From Pseudoduganella ginsengisoli (GTDB taxonomy: Bacteria > Pseudomonadota > Gammaproteobacteria > Burkholderiales > Burkholderiaceae_D): a DNA stretch of 64,000 bases. The first letter of the stretch is position 1. Every line of letters starts with the position of its first letter. The stretch lies in contig NZ_WNLA01000011.1 in NCBI RefSeq assembly GCF_009720865.1, forward strand, positions 62,001 through 126,000, read 5' to 3'. Below are positions 25,204-34,500 of this stretch, piece after piece. The notes under the pieces are model-generated. The model was not told where the DNA came from. It was given only the letters and a program-made list of their open reading frames with translations, and did not search any database. A program made the position numbers and the translations under genes.

Positions 25204-26478
25204 TCAGGCCGCGTCAGGTGTGCCGGACTGTCCGTCAAAGTAATAACTGACCCGCTTGCGCGGGCTCAGGTAACCATACACTTGCGGCGGCACTTGCCCC
25301 GGCCGGATCGCATTGATGATCTGTAAGTCCAGTTCCTGTTCCATATCCACCATGATGGCTTCGTGGCGCGGCACGCTGGCATCGTAAATCACCAGCATCG
25401 GCCGCATGGGCTTGGCGGTATTCACCGTGGTCACCATGCCCGTCATGTGGTTGGACAATTGCACGATGGTGCCGGGCGGGTACACCCCCAGGCAGCGGAT
25501 AAACACTTGCAGCAATTTCGGGTCAAAGCGCGTGCGGTGCTTGGCAAACATGATCGACAGCGCTTCGTGCGGCGTCAGCGCTTGCGCGATGCTGACGGGA
25601 TTGCACAATTCATCGTAGTAATTCGCGATGGCGACGATGCGCGCCAGCACGCCGATCAATTCTCCTTTTAAATGGCGCGGATAGCCGCTGCCATCAAACA
25701 ATTCATGGTGGTCGCGCACGATGGCGCTGACCGCGCTGGGGAATTGCAGCTTTTGCGCCGTATCGAAACCATATTGCACGTGCATTTCATATAAATGCTG
25801 TTCTGACGGTGTCAATGCTTCGATTTTCGTGAGGATCTTGTCGGGGATATTCTTGCGGCCGATGTCGTGGAACAGCGCGCCCAGGCCCAGCACGGAAGCC
25901 AGTTCCGCCGGCAGCTGCACTTCGCGCGCAATCATCATCGACAGCATGGTGACGTTGAGCGAGTGGAAGTACAGTTCTTCATTGCCCAGTGCGTCGCCCA
26001 TTACGTGGATGGCCAGTTCCGGCGCACACAGGATGGAATCGCTGATCTGGCCAATCAATTCATGGGCTTGTTGTGTGGTTTCTTCCGGTTTCGAGAACAG
26101 GTTTTTTTCAATGTCGCGGATGGTGCGCGCAGTCTTGGCGAAGGCGCCTTCGATGCGGGCCGCCTCAGCACGGTGCTTTTTCAGCCGCTCCATCATCGCG
26201 CGCTTGGCGGCCAGCGCTGGCGAGACATCGGGCGCCGGCGTCGGGTCAGCAGGTGTTTCTTCGGCGTCGCCCGGTTCATGCGGCGCCGGCGTAATATCGC
26301 TGAGGCTGGGGTTGTAGCGCACCGTCTGCAGGCCCAGGCTGCGCAATGTGCTGATTTGGTCTTCGCTCTTGATCTTGAAATTGCTGAACGCAAATGGATG
26401 CTCAAACCATTTCAGGTCCAGCTCGATGTACAAGCCGACCCGTAACTGGTTCATCGTGATATGGACATCATCAAGCAT
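25204..26478 (-). CDS. HD-GYP domain cyclic-di-GMP phosphodiesterase
   Basis: This 424-aa putative c-di-GMP hydrolase has a DUF3391-like N-terminal domain (MNQLRVGLYIELDLKWFEHP), followed by the HD-GYP domain. The catalytic signatures are HDIGRKNIP and HHELFDGSGYP, with the GYP motif intact. No membrane segment or receiver domain is visible. I chose ATG 26478 (MLDDVHITM) because AGAGG precedes it and the DUF3391 start follows. Its targets could include motility and pili, but the sequence gives no direct link. It ends 3 bp from pth, convergently. Confidence 0.9.
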   Translation of the reverse strand: MLDDVHITMNQLRVGLYIELDLKWFEHPFAFSNFKIKSEDQISTLRSLGLQTVRYNPSLSDITPAPHEPGDAEETPADPTPAPDVSPALAAKRAMMERLKKHRAEAARIEGAFAKTARTIRDIEKNLFSKPEETTQQAHELIGQISDSILCAPELAIHVMGDALGNEELYFHSLNVTMLSMMIAREVQLPAELASVLGLGALFHDIGRKNIPDKILTKIEALTPSEQHLYEMHVQYGFDTAQKLQFPSAVSAIVRDHHELFDGSGYPRHLKGELIGVLARIVAIANYYDELCNPVSIAQALTPHEALSIMFAKHRTRFDPKLLQVFIRCLGVYPPGTIVQLSNHMTGMVTTVNTAKPMRPMLVIYDASVPRHEAIMVDMEQELDLQIINAIRPGQVPPQVYGYLSPRKRVSYYFDGQSGTPDAA

Positions 26479-26716
26479 CTGCGCCTCTTTTGGCCGGGAC
26501 GGCTTTGTCCTGGAAACTCCACAGTAACCTAGTGTATACGTTCGCCACGCGGCCCGCATCCGTCATGCAGCATGGGTGACATATTGTTAACTTTTATGTT
26601 GCGAGGTGGTAACGCGGCTGACCCGCGGCAGGAAATTTTATTGCCGGTGCAAAAAATTGGAGTATCGTGTGTTTTCTTGTTAAAACCGGTACAACAATCC
26701 AATAAGGAAGCTTGCC

Positions 26717-28411
26717 GTGGGACGAACATTAGCCGACCTGGAAGGAACTGAACTCAGCCGTTTTAGTGGCATGTTTCGATGCCAGCAAGAGCTGATGAGA
26801 ATCACCCCGGCAATTTGGAAAGAAGAAACCAGTTTGTTTGGCAAGAGCCGCAGCAATGCGTTGGAAGGCGTGGACCGGGAGTTGAAGCAGTATTACGACT
26901 ATGGCCTGGCACATGGCTTGACCTCGGTCGAAACCATTGAAAATCTCGCGATCCGGGCTGTCACGATGTATTACGCGCTCAAGGCATGGAAAGCCGACCG
27001 CAATGACAAGGATCCCCGGTACCTGACGCAGCCGGAAGGTTGGAAACATTCATTCCGCAACACCCGTGGGACATTCGAGCGCCTGGACGACGTGCTGGAA
27101 CGCTCGCTCCGGCTGACACTGGATTACAACACGGGCATCTTGCCGTCGGGAGACGTACAAGCGTTTGCCTTCATCCGGAAAAATAGCGAAGAAGAATTCT
27201 TTGCCCTGTGCAAAGGGGCCAAGATGATCGCCAAAGGGTCATTCTTGCGTGAAAAAGCTGCAGAGACTGCGTCCGCTATCGCAGACAAGACGGGTTTGAC
27301 TGACGCGGTGGAAGACTTGGCTGGCAGCGCCGGGGACGCCGCGGTCAGTGGCATACAGCGCGGCGCCAGTGCCGTCAGTTCTGCCGTGTCCGGCTTAGCC
27401 CGCAGTGGCGGCAGTGGCGGCCCGACGATTGCAACGACCAGCGAGTCCAGCTTTGTCCGCCAGTTGATGGATTTGGTGATGCAGCAATTCCGCACTGCCG
27501 GCGAAGCGGGCATCGCTGCCTTTAAGGAAGCCGTGCTGGGCTTGGGTATTGCGGAGAAATTCGTTTCCGATTGCCTGAAAACCGCGGCGAAAGAAGTGGG
27601 CAAGGTAGTTTATGCCGTGTTCAAAGCCGTGGCGCCGGCGCTTGGCGTATTGGAGGGCCTGGGCAAAGCCGCCGTTGGCTTTTATAAGGCCATCAAGCTG
27701 CACATGGAAGGCAACAAGCTCAAGCGCAATGCCTTTGCAATACGTGAAGGCGCGGCCAGCGATGCCTACGGTGTCATCGTCAAATTCTGGGATGAGGAGC
27801 GCGATGAAAACTTGAAGAAAGCTGGCACGGCACTGGTGGAATTGATGGTCGATACGATTTGCACGGCAGCGGGCGCGATTGGTTCGGCAGTGCGCGGGAT
27901 CGGCGCCATGATAGAAAAGGCGTACACCGCGTGCAAAGCCGTGTGGGATACGATCAAGAAGGTGCTCGATGCGGTGGCGGAAGTCCTCAATATCAATGAA
28001 GCGCTGGCCACGCTGGAGCGGGACTCCAGTATTGGCCCGAACAATACCGCCGCCATGAAGGCGTTTACCATCAGCCCTTTGCTGGCATGTTATTACTTCC
28101 TGTCGATTCCCACGTCGTCGGTCGTCATGCTGGATAACCAGATGGCGGCGCTGGGCGGGTTTGGGCCGGTGGTGGAGCGGTTGATTAAGCAGGTTCAGCC
28201 CGTGTTCGACAAGGCGGCAGCGTATCTGTCCAAGCACGGGTTCATGTTTGTCCGCAGCGATGGGTCGCCATTCCCCGTCAAGGCCGACATTGGCAACAGC
28301 AGCTTGCGCGAACAAATCAAGGAACTGGCCAAGAGCACGGCGTCGGATGCTGCGGAAAACATCGGGAAGAAGCTTGCGGAGAAGGGCGGGCTGGTCGTCA
28401 AAACCAGCTGA
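26717..28411 (+). CDS. Unknown 564-aa helical protein beside the T6SS island
   Basis: I do not recognise this protein. It has no signal peptide. Residues 1-180 look globular and soluble. A Gly/Ser/Ala-rich stretch (200-245) follows, then predicted helices with three hydrophobic or amphipathic segments at about 296-325, 371-398 and 448-473. The GTG start at 26717 has AAGGAAG upstream at 6 bp. It is the first gene of the accessory block left of the T6SS and converges with an ABC-type permease gene. The helical, partly hydrophobic C-terminus would fit a membrane-inserting effector or a membrane-associated component, but nothing proves either. No immunity gene is recognisable next to it. Confidence 0.6.
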   Translation: MGRTLADLEGTELSRFSGMFRCQQELMRITPAIWKEETSLFGKSRSNALEGVDRELKQYYDYGLAHGLTSVETIENLAIRAVTMYYALKAWKADRNDKDPRYLTQPEGWKHSFRNTRGTFERLDDVLERSLRLTLDYNTGILPSGDVQAFAFIRKNSEEEFFALCKGAKMIAKGSFLREKAAETASAIADKTGLTDAVEDLAGSAGDAAVSGIQRGASAVSSAVSGLARSGGSGGPTIATTSESSFVRQLMDLVMQQFRTAGEAGIAAFKEAVLGLGIAEKFVSDCLKTAAKEVGKVVYAVFKAVAPALGVLEGLGKAAVGFYKAIKLHMEGNKLKRNAFAIREGAASDAYGVIVKFWDEERDENLKKAGTALVELMVDTICTAAGAIGSAVRGIGAMIEKAYTACKAVWDTIKKVLDAVAEVLNINEALATLERDSSIGPNNTAAMKAFTISPLLACYYFLSIPTSSVVMLDNQMAALGGFGPVVERLIKQVQPVFDKAAAYLSKHGFMFVRSDGSPFPVKADIGNSSLREQIKELAKSTASDAAENIGKKLAEKGGLVVKTS

Positions 28412-28420
28412 GATCACACG

Positions 28421-28439
28421 GCCGGCCGCGCAGGCCGGC
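28421..28439. terminator. Hairpin between convergent genes
   Basis: A perfect 7-bp GC stem (GCCGGCC / GGCCGGC, loop GCGCA) lies in the 32-bp gap between two convergent genes. There is no T-run. A bidirectional terminator is inferred from position. Confidence 0.4.
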
Positions 28440-28443
28440 GGAT

Positions 28444-29130
28444 TCACGCTGTGCCTGCCAGCGCCGCGTGCCGCGCTTCCAGCTTTTTGTGCACATTGGC
28501 CATGAACGCCGATGCCTTGAACTTCTTGATGGCCGCCGTGAACAGCAGCGACGTCACCACGAAATACAGGCTGCAATACAGGTAGACCGGCACCATCACG
28601 TTATGGCCGCTGGCGGCGCTGGTGGCAATCACGGTATTGCTGCGGCTGACCAGTTCACTGACGCCGACCAGCGACGATGCGCTCGACGCGACAAATGAAA
28701 TCAGGAACACATTGATCCAGTTCGGGATCACCAGCAGCGCCGCGCCGATATCGCCCTTGCGCCACGCGCGGTACGACACCACCAGGCTTTCCGATGTAAA
28801 CGACAGTGGCGACGCGGACAAGCCAATCACGGCCTTGATCCACTGGGGGATTTGCACCGTGATATCCGTGCCAGGCACCGTCAATTCGGCCGGCAGCACA
28901 AACACCACATAGAAAATCAGCGCCAGCGTCGGCACGCCGCGCAGGAAGTGCGATACGCGTTCGGCTGCGCGGCCGGGCCAGCCCGTATTACTGACACGCA
29001 GCCACGCCAAGCCGCCGCCCATGACGGAACCCAAGGTCACAGCGCACACGGCAATCAGCACATTCCACAGGAAGCCTTGCAGCAAATAGGGCGACCATGT
29101 CACCAGCAAGTTCAGCGTATCGGCGCTCAT
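28444..29130 (-). CDS. ABC-type amino-acid permease homologue (EAA loop not recognisable)
   Basis: This 228-aa inner-membrane protein is related to HisM/GlnP permeases, with several membrane spans. The C-terminal part resembles the family (S-S-L-V-G-V-S-E-L-V for the usual S-V-I-G-V-P-E-L). The cytoplasmic EAA loop (EAAxxxG) that docks the ATPase is absent: the region reads SYRAWRKGDIGAALLVIP. The ATG at 29130 overlaps the upstream stop by 4 bp, so it is translated with the binding-protein/permease fusion. No ATP-binding subunit gene lies nearby. It probably forms a heterodimer with the fusion protein; whether it transports anything is open. Confidence 0.75.
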   Translation of the reverse strand: MSADTLNLLVTWSPYLLQGFLWNVLIAVCAVTLGSVMGGGLAWLRVSNTGWPGRAAERVSHFLRGVPTLALIFYVVFVLPAELTVPGTDITVQIPQWIKAVIGLSASPLSFTSESLVVSYRAWRKGDIGAALLVIPNWINVFLISFVASSASSLVGVSELVSRSNTVIATSAASGHNVMVPVYLYCSLYFVVTSLLFTAAIKKFKASAFMANVHKKLEARHAALAGTA

Positions 29131-30740
29131 GCCGGTACCCGTTTCAATAACAGCGTTTCCACGTGGTTGACGATCCAGGTCCACAGTGTGGTCATGAAAT
29201 AGAAGGTAATCAGCAACACCGTCATGGTCAGGAAAATATTGCCCTTTTCAGCGATCAGCAAGCTGCTGGCGCTGAGCAATTCCGGGATGGCGATGGCGGA
29301 CGCGATCATGGTTTGCTTGGTCATATTGATCAATGCCTGCTTGGCCGGCCAGTTCGCATACGGGGCCACGCGCGACACGGTTTTCACGTGCAGCTTGAAG
29401 GCGGGATCCATCGTGCGGACATGCGCCGCCGCGTCCAGCAGCGACACCATGATCAAGCCCGCCGTGTTATAGCCGGAGCACAGCACCGCCACCAGGAATG
29501 CGGGGATCTTGATGCCGAATTCGCTCATGGTCCAGCTGCCCACGCCGAAATACAGCAGGTACATCATCATCAGCGGCGGCGTCAGGCGGCCATACGCCAT
29601 CAGCGTGCGCACGGTGCGCTGCCAGTAGGGCGGACCGTTTTCAATCCCCACCGCCGACCACAGGCCCAGCTTCAGGCTGACCACCATGCTGCACGCGATC
29701 AGCAGCATCGTGTACAAAATGCCGCGCAAAAATTGCGTGCGGTCGTAAGGGTCGTAGACGAAATTCAAGTCAATGCCGGACATCTCCTTGAGCCGCAAGC
29801 CGGCTGCTTGCAAGCCCGTCACTTCGGTGCTGGACACATATTCCGCACTGCGGCAATCCGCGCTCCACATGCCGGACTTGCTGCGCACGCAGCGGTAGCC
29901 GCCCCCTTCATCCTTGGCCGACCACAGCGCCTTTTGCGCCGTCAGCCAGCCTGTCGTGGAAATGCCCCATTTATTATTGGTTTCCAGCAGCCAGCCACTG
30001 CGGTGCATGTCCGCCACGATATTGCCCAGTGTGATATCGAATTCCGTGCCTTGTTCTTGCTTGTCGATGAAAATCGCCATCGACGTCGTCAGCGCATTGG
30101 GCAGCGGCATCTGGTAACCGGCCCACTGTGGCTGCTGGCGCGTATTTTCCAGCGCGGCCGTCGCATACAGGAAGCCGGAACACTGGCCATCGCGCAAGGC
30201 CATTTGCGCATCGCGCACGGTCTTGTAAGTTTGCAGCGACAGCAGGTAGCGTTCGCTCATGGGCTTGTTGAAATAGCTGCCCTGCACCGCGCAAATAGTC
30301 GCTTGCCGGATCTTGCCCCAATCGTTGACGGCTTTACCGGGCGGGAACAGGATATTGACGCTGGTTTCGTTGTAGCCGGGTTCGACAGCCGTGGCGATCT
30401 TGCGCCGCTCCGCCGTGTCGCCCACGGTGGCAATCAACAGGTCGACTTGGTCCAGCGCCAGTTTCTGGAAACGGTTTTCCGTCGTGATGGGGACTTTGGC
30501 CAGCGTCACGCCCAGCTTTTGCGCGATGGCGGCCGCCACGTCGCTTTCAAACCCGACGACTTCATTGTTGGCATTGAGGGAATTGAACGGGCGGAAATCC
30601 GTTTTCACGCCGACCCGTATCACGCCATGCTTGCGGATATTGTCGAGCGTGGGGCTGGGCTTGCCCTGCTGGGCCATGGCGTGACCGGGTCCCAGCAGCA
30701 GCATAGCCACGCAGAGCAGGAAGAGTTCTCTCATCAACAT
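29127..30740 (-). CDS. Solute-binding domain fused to an ABC-type permease
   Basis: This 537-aa protein has a signal peptide (about 1-23, ending AMAQQ). A family 3 solute-binding domain (about 30-260) carries VIRVGVKTDFRPF, GFESDVAAAIA and the ligand-site Arg in TAERRK. A linker has two Cys (284, 296). A membrane permease domain follows (about 335-537). The region matching the ATPase-docking EAA loop reads AHVRTMDP, so the motif is lost, though the following A-I-A-I-P-E-L-L matches canonical permeases. No ATPase gene is linked. Starts at 30749, 30740 and 30734 are all possible; none has a strong SD. It is encoded opposite to the T6SS genes, inside the accessory block. Confidence 0.75.
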   Translation of the reverse strand: MLMRELFLLCVAMLLLGPGHAMAQQGKPSPTLDNIRKHGVIRVGVKTDFRPFNSLNANNEVVGFESDVAAAIAQKLGVTLAKVPITTENRFQKLALDQVDLLIATVGDTAERRKIATAVEPGYNETSVNILFPPGKAVNDWGKIRQATICAVQGSYFNKPMSERYLLSLQTYKTVRDAQMALRDGQCSGFLYATAALENTRQQPQWAGYQMPLPNALTTSMAIFIDKQEQGTEFDITLGNIVADMHRSGWLLETNNKWGISTTGWLTAQKALWSAKDEGGGYRCVRSKSGMWSADCRSAEYVSSTEVTGLQAAGLRLKEMSGIDLNFVYDPYDRTQFLRGILYTMLLIACSMVVSLKLGLWSAVGIENGPPYWQRTVRTLMAYGRLTPPLMMMYLLYFGVGSWTMSEFGIKIPAFLVAVLCSGYNTAGLIMVSLLDAAAHVRTMDPAFKLHVKTVSRVAPYANWPAKQALINMTKQTMIASAIAIPELLSASSLLIAEKGNIFLTMTVLLITFYFMTTLWTWIVNHVETLLLKRVPA

Positions 30741-30873
30741 GCCGCCCATGCTACCCCAGCCGATACCGCCACGCAACGCTGGGCGGGGCCAGCGGCAGGG
30801 CGAAGATTGCCGAATCAGACAGCGCATGCTATCGTCGATCGACCTTGGCTACCTCATCCGCTAACACGCCCTT

Positions 30874-31530
30874 ATGCTGCATCCCCTGGCCAGCTTATGG
30901 CGCCATTCCGGGCGCGTGACTTTTTATGAGTCGGGCGGCGCATTTGGGCAATCGCTGTTCCAGGAACACATGGGCCGGTTTGGCCACGCGGCGGGCGCGC
31001 GCCGCCGCTTCAAATCCGCCGACGAGGCTTACGCATATTTACGCTTCTGGATGGGGGAGCCTGCCGCGCGCGCCGAACTTCAATGGGTGTTGCAGCGTTC
31101 TGGTCCGTCGCTGGCCACTGCGCGCGCCGGGGTAGATGGCTGGCTGCACGCGCTGGCGGGGCGCCTCGTCAATGGCGCCGTGATTGTTTACGAAGAAATG
31201 AGCAGGCAGGCAACGCCGGGGCGGCTGGTGGCGCCTTCGACGGCCAGCGCCATGTCGGCCGCCGCCGTGGCGGATTTGCCGGTGCTGGCTGCGCTGCCGC
31301 CGACCGTCCCGGTGGTGGAAAACCTGCTGCCCGCGCTCGAAGATATCCGCATCGAAGGCGCGGAAGTGTTGCCGGAATTGAACCAGTCGCTGGATCAGGT
31401 GCAGGCTGCCATCGGCACGGTCAGCGAAGCGTCGCTGTCGCTCGATCCCGCTCCCAGCAAAGTGGCAGCCATCCAGTCTGAAATCACGGCGGCAGCATCC
31501 AAAGCCAGCAGCACGTTGTCTTCGCTCTAA
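30874..31530 (+). CDS. Unknown 218-aa protein upstream of the giant coiled-coil gene
   Basis: I do not recognise this protein. Residues 1-110 look globular, with aromatic and basic residues (FYESGGAFGQSLFQEHMGRF, YAYLRFWMGEP). The second half is Ala/Ser/Val-rich and predicted helical, similar in composition to the start of the next gene. No signal peptide or membrane segment is seen. The stop lies 14 bp before the 1719-aa gene, so the two are likely co-transcribed and may interact. No strong SD precedes ATG 30874. Confidence 0.6.
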   Translation: MLHPLASLWRHSGRVTFYESGGAFGQSLFQEHMGRFGHAAGARRRFKSADEAYAYLRFWMGEPAARAELQWVLQRSGPSLATARAGVDGWLHALAGRLVNGAVIVYEEMSRQATPGRLVAPSTASAMSAAAVADLPVLAALPPTVPVVENLLPALEDIRIEGAEVLPELNQSLDQVQAAIGTVSEASLSLDPAPSKVAAIQSEITAAASKASSTLSSL

Positions 31531-31544
31531 CCGGATCGCCAGCC

Positions 31545-34500
31545 ATGAAAGTCGTCGACCACGCACTGGAAGTTTTGCCGCAAAGCCCCGTGCGTATTGC
31601 CGACGCGATGAAGACGGCAGCCGATACCGTGGTTGAACAGGGCAAGACGTTTTCGGACCAGGTAACGTCGTGCGCTGCATCGCTGAAGACGGACATGCAG
31701 GCGGTGGCAGACCAGGTGGCCGCCATTCCGGATTTGCTGGACCCGCAACCCATCCTTGATTGCTGCACGGGCGTGCTGGAAAAAGCCGCCAGTGATTTGC
31801 GCAAGCTGGCCGATGACGCGGTTGCCATACCCCAGCGCCTGTTAAAGCAAGTGGAAGGCATACAGCCCATCATTGACTCAGCCAGGGATGCCGTCGATGC
31901 GATGAGCACCTTGCTGCCTGAACTGAAAGCGCTGGCGCCGGATTTCAGCGCGCAGCTTGCCTTCTTCAACTCCCTGCCATCGCGGGGACAGGCGCTGGCA
32001 GACCTGGCTGCGCGCAGCGGCGGCATCGTGCAGCAATATGGCCGCGACTTGCTGCCTCTGTCCCAGCAACTGCAGAAACTGGCGACCTTGCAGGCAGGGC
32101 CGGGCGGTGGCGCCGCCATGCTGGAAAGCGTGATGGCCAGGGCCGAGAGCTTGCAAAAAGATAGCCTGGCGCAAATCCAGGCGCTGCGCGATACGCTCGA
32201 TGGCGACGTCGAAGATTTGAAGGCCGCCATGCAGCAAGCCACGGATGAAGTGGCGGACATGCTCGATGGCGCGTCGGACCTGGCGGGGGAAAAAGGTGCT
32301 GCGCTGCTGGCGCCGCTGCAAGCGCAAATTGATTACGTCGGTAACGTCCATGACGCGCTGGGTGACGAAGCGCGCGCTGCCGATGCCTTGTTTAACGATG
32401 GCATGGCGCAGCTGGACCGCATAGGCGACATCCTGTTCAAGCCGCTTGCCGAAGCACGGGCCCAGGTAGACCGCGTGATAGACCAGCTGGCGGGGGCGGC
32501 CGCCACGGTGGACGGCATGATTGCCAAAGCGCAGGAACCGATCGAGGGATTGAGCACGTTGCTGGACGTGATCGCCAAGGCATTGCAAGACGTGCTCGAT
32601 GCCATCAAGGCGGAAGTCAATAACGTCGTGCAGTTGCTGATCGAGCTCGATGATGAGGTAGAAAACACCAAGTCCGTGCTGCGCGCACTGCCCGACAATT
32701 TTGTGCCTGTGCGGACCGCCATCGGCGATGCGATTGCCATGCTGCAGATGGTCAAAAACAATATCCCGCCATTTGTTGCGACAGCCAATGGCGCGCTGGA
32801 TGCGGCTTCCAACGAGCTGGACCAGGCGGATGTTTTGTGCGACAACGCCATTGAAATTTGCACGAAATACCAGATGAAAGCGCCACCGCTGATGGCTGCG
32901 CGCGCCTTGTTTGTCGGTATCAAGACCACGATCCCAACCGTGAAAACCGCCATTGCCAGCGCGCGCAAAGCAGTCAGTGCAGCCGGTGCGCAGGCAGGCA
33001 CGCTGATGGATACGGCAATCGGGCTGGTCGATGCGCTCAATCCCGTACTGGACCAGGCCATGGCGCAATTGCAAACGGCGATCGATGCGTTGCTGAATAT
33101 CCTCGCGCAAATGCAAGCGGCCATGGAAAAAGTGCGCGATGCGGCCGAATCCATTCCACCGCTGTTGCAACAGCAGGCGGACAAAGTCACTGCCGCAGCG
33201 CGCCAAGTATTTGACCAGGTGCGCGATGCGGTGGAGCAGTGCCTGGCGAAGTTGCAGTGCGAAGAACTGGTACGGCGCTTGCAGCAAGAATTGTCGGATT
33301 TGCTGGACCGCACTTTTAAGCCGCTGGAAGCGCAAATTGCCGCCGCCAGCGCACCGCTGAAGGATGTGTTGCGCAAGGCGCAGGCAGAAGTGGGCAAGGG
33401 CGCTGTCGTGGCGCAAAACGGTTTGCAATCGCTGAGCAAGGCAATCGCGGGCGCAAAACAGCAAGCGGAAGTACCGATCCAGCAATTGCGCGATTTGCTG
33501 GGGACCGTGCAGGAAAAGATGCAGGCTGCCAGCGGCGCCGCGCAGCAGCAGGTTCGGCAGGGCGCGGATAAAGCATTGTCGTATGTGGACCAGGCTCGCG
33601 TTGCGATTGCCAGCCTGGATGTGCGCGCCATGGGCGGGCAGTTGGCGCCGTATGTGCAGCAATATGACGACGTGGCGGCCATGGTCGGGCAAGCGCAGGC
33701 GCTGGTGGAACGGGCCAGCACGATGTCCGTCGATGAATGGCAAGCGTTGGCGCAACAGGTGGGCGCCAACGCGCTGCAAATGGCAGTGCAGGCGGCGTCG
33801 CAGGCAGGCATTGATGTGGAAGCGGTGCGCGCTGCCGCGCAGGAGGCGCGTGACAGCGCCAAGGCGCAGGGCGAAGCGTTGCTGGACAGTGATGCCATCG
33901 CCGCCAAAGTGCAAGCCAGCTTTGACAGCATGAAAGCCGATGCGCAATCCGTCATTGCGGAGTCGGGCGCGGCGCTGGAGCAAATGTCCGGGTCGCTGGA
34001 TCAGGCGCAGGCGGAGTCGGAAAGCGTGGCGGCGCCTTATGCGGGGGCGGGTGAGGAAGCGCTGGCCGATGTGCAGGCCAATGCAGACGAGGCTGCGGCG
34101 CAGGCGGAAGCAGCGCGCGAGGCGGAGCAAAGCCTGGCGGCAAATATCGCGGCTGCTGAAACGGGCGTGGGCGCTGCTGCGCAAGACGCGTTGGCGCAAA
34201 CCACGGCCATGAAGGATGAGGCGCAAGCGGCCATCAATGCGGCTGCGGCCGATGTCGAAGGCGTCAAGGCACAAGTGAACGCCACGCGGGCGGATGCGAT
34301 ACAGGCGGAAGCTATTGTGGACGCGGAAGTGGTCAAGTATGGCGGGACGTCATCCAATGCCAATGCCAATGCCAATGCGGAGGCTGAGGCTGCAGAGACG
34401 GCGGCTGCGGGCGCGGCTGCGGCAGCGTTGGCTGGAGGGGCCGGGGCTGCTGCAAGCGGAGCGGATGATGGTTCTGCAGGCGAGGCTGCGGATCAGGCGA

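Noticed and set aside
26717..30740. Insertion sequence or transposase remnants at the left edge of the T6SS island
   Set aside because: No transposase motifs or terminal inverted repeats were seen; base composition is similar to the flanks.
31878..34274. A 798-aa antisense open frame opposite the giant gene
   Set aside because: It is Arg/His/Leu-rich, the shadow pattern of a GC-rich Ala-coding strand, and has no recognisable motif.
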